Shown one piece after another: positions 62,901 to 64,000 of a stretch of 64,000 bases of DNA. The DNA is from Corallium rubrum (Eukaryota > Cnidaria > Anthozoa > Scleralcyonacea > Coralliidae). The position numbers and the translations under genes were made by a program. The notes below the pieces were generated by a model. The model saw only the letters and a list, made by a program, of their open reading frames with translations. It had not been told where the DNA came from and ran no database searches. The DNA lies in assembly GCA_964035015.1 (NCBI GenBank), contig CAXIUP010000029.1:33501-97500 (forward strand), in the 5' to 3' direction. Positions within the stretch are counted from its first letter, which is position 1. Every line of letters begins with the position of its first letter.

Positions 62901-64000
62901 CGAATACTGGGTCAACTGACTCGTATTTTTGGATATGATGATCAAGAGTGGCGTTGAGGAGAAACGGACTGGAAGAAACACCAAAGACGACTCTCGCAAA
63001 CCTTAAGACAATAATTTCTGGCACGTCCTTTGCAATATCGTCCACCCAGAAAAACCGTAAGGCATCTCTATCTTCCGGCGAAATAGAGATCATAAGGAAC
63101 GCCTTCTCGATATCGGCGACAAGTGCAATCTTGTAACTTCTGAACATTAATAAAATGTCAAGAATGTTCTGTGATAGGGCTGGGCCAGTATATAAGCAGC
63201 TGTTCAAAGAAGGGCCGTTTTTCTCTGCCGAGGCGTCGTACACTATTCGGAGCTTAGTAGTCGCCTTGTCCCTTCTTATCACTGCGTGTTGTGGGAGATA
63301 ATGCACTCTTCCTACTTCACCACTGGTAGTTGGATCAACTCGCTGGACAATTCCATTCTGGATCTGCTCCCTTATAACTTCATCGTATTCCTTAAGCACT
63401 TTAGGATCCTTCTTCAGCCTTTGGTAGAGGGTCTTGAACCTTTGTAGACTTGGACCATAGTTGTCGGGAAGCAATGGTCGTGGTTGTTTCCATGGGAGGT
63501 TTACTTCGTATCATCCATCCTTAAACGAGATGGTGTCTGTAAACTTGTCATAGACCGATCCCTCATTTGGCCTAATTCCTAAGCTTTCCAGTTCCCAGAA
63601 CTTCTTTAGATCTTGATCAGAGCGTAGGACTTCGTTGTCAATGGGTGAGGTTGAACACTTCAGGACATGGGTACAAGCTAGATTTGTGTTGACTTCACTT
63701 GCCCCTTTCACAGGACCAGATAACACAAACCCAAGCTTTGTACCTATTGCTGTTGGACCACTCTTTGCTTTGACTACATCCCCTGTGACAATACTCCAAT
63801 ATTGATCACATCCAATCAACAAATCGAGCAAGAGTAAGTCCTTGAAGGTGTGGGTAGTGCTCTTGTATGTGTCGTGTCGCCTGATTGCAGATTGGTGAGC
63901 AGATTGTTGGGACAGAATAGGCCTTCAGATTCACACATTCACCCTGTCCATTTCCATTTCCATTTCCAATAGAGAGTTGCACAATGTCACAGGTCTGCAG
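59968..64000 (-). pseudogene. BEL/Pao polyprotein (protease, RT, RNase H, integrase)
   Basis: From the right edge: protease-region sequence (LLIGCDQYW, 63820), TGA at 63511-63513 where the family has an Arg before YEVNLPWK, then RT to about 62430 with LRIVYDASAEKNG, LVADIEKAF and catalytic MYVDDLSAG. Frame breaks near 62430 and 62240 separate the Pao region (GNLSPVTIQLKMLFQE) from RNase H (GFCDASAHAYAAVVY). Integrase follows with a zinc part (CHERVSRGGVKETL; CKCCKRF), catalytic Asp (VGLDFAGPLY), Asp (VISDNAKTF) and Glu (WWGRFFERLIG), then a DUF5641-like tail. TGA at 60164-60166 again replaces an Arg codon before PVQRLYPLEV; the true end is TAA at 59968. Two stops and about two frameshifts: inactive but recently decayed. 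Confidence 0.9.

Larger units (their letters stand above)
59694..64000 (-). mobile_element. BEL/Pao LTR retrotransposon, runs off the right edge
   Basis: A 3' LTR at 59694-59889, a purine tract AACGGGGGGAG directly before it (minus strand), and pol domains in the order protease, RT, RNase H, integrase. Gag and the 5' LTR are beyond the window. It is inserted in PLE-E. Confidence 0.92.

Overview
The window is eukaryotic, from an invertebrate animal and most likely a cnidarian (coral or sea anemone). It is AT-rich, has spliced genes with GT-AG introns in consistent phase, and is dense in transposable elements: Penelope-like, Gypsy, BEL/Pao, Helitron, hAT, Tc1, pogo/Tigger and many MITEs. BEN, THAP, RecQ-like and DUF7869-type proteins and Penelope elements with hammerhead ribozymes are common in anthozoan genomes. 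The species assignment is inference; no bacterial gene organisation is present.

Layout. 0-5 kb: a possible first exon of a membrane protein (290-597, -), a MITE, and a long inverted repeat (about 2750-4120) carrying a broken THAP gene and a RecQ-helicase-like fragment. 5.9-8.4 kb: a 5'-truncated Penelope-like element (PLE-A, -). 8.6-12.7 kb: tandem repeats, a TATA box and a decayed ZMYM1-like hAT transposase interrupted by a perfect 47-bp-arm palindrome. 13.4-14.0 kb: a minisatellite-like element split by a hAT MITE with a perfect 8-bp target duplication. 14.3-15.8 kb: a broken DUF7869-type gene. 16.9-22.1 kb: a decayed Helitron (protease-like region, HUH Rep, PIF1 helicase). 24.7-26.3 kb: PLE-B in head-to-head inverted halves. 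26.4-28.2 kb: a five-exon BEN-domain gene (+). 28.2-30.2 kb: two MITEs and a second copy of the 13.4 kb minisatellite. 33.4-37.6 kb: a very young Gypsy LTR element with identical LTRs and a 5-bp target duplication but a deletion in its integrase, next to a Tigger remnant.

40.8-51.95 kb holds the best host gene: a nine-exon BEN-domain gene on the minus strand, whose exons join to exactly 369 codons including the stop. Its 5.7-kb last intron contains a broken HUH-endonuclease/SF3-helicase Rep gene with three nearby 12-bp iteron-like repeats, a Tc1 transposase, a GGATCCT satellite and a solitary hammerhead-bearing repeat. A divergent two-exon gene (52227-53839, +) shares a 276-bp promoter interval with it. 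55.1-59.7 kb is a cluster of three Penelope-like elements (PLE-C folded back on itself, PLE-D, PLE-E), and 59.7-64.0 kb is a BEL/Pao element inserted into PLE-E and running off the right edge.

Eight hammerhead-ribozyme-like cores can be read directly (near 6.04, 41.46, 48.0, 51.65, 55.14, 57.08, 58.98 and 59.17 kb). Most belong to, or are solitary remains of, Penelope-like elements or retrozymes. The most unusual items are the intronic Rep/SF3 unit with its repeats, the recurrent head-to-head Penelope inversions, the group of perfect palindromes, the in-frame exon/splice-site duplication in the first BEN gene, and the recent Gypsy insertion that lacks an integrase core.
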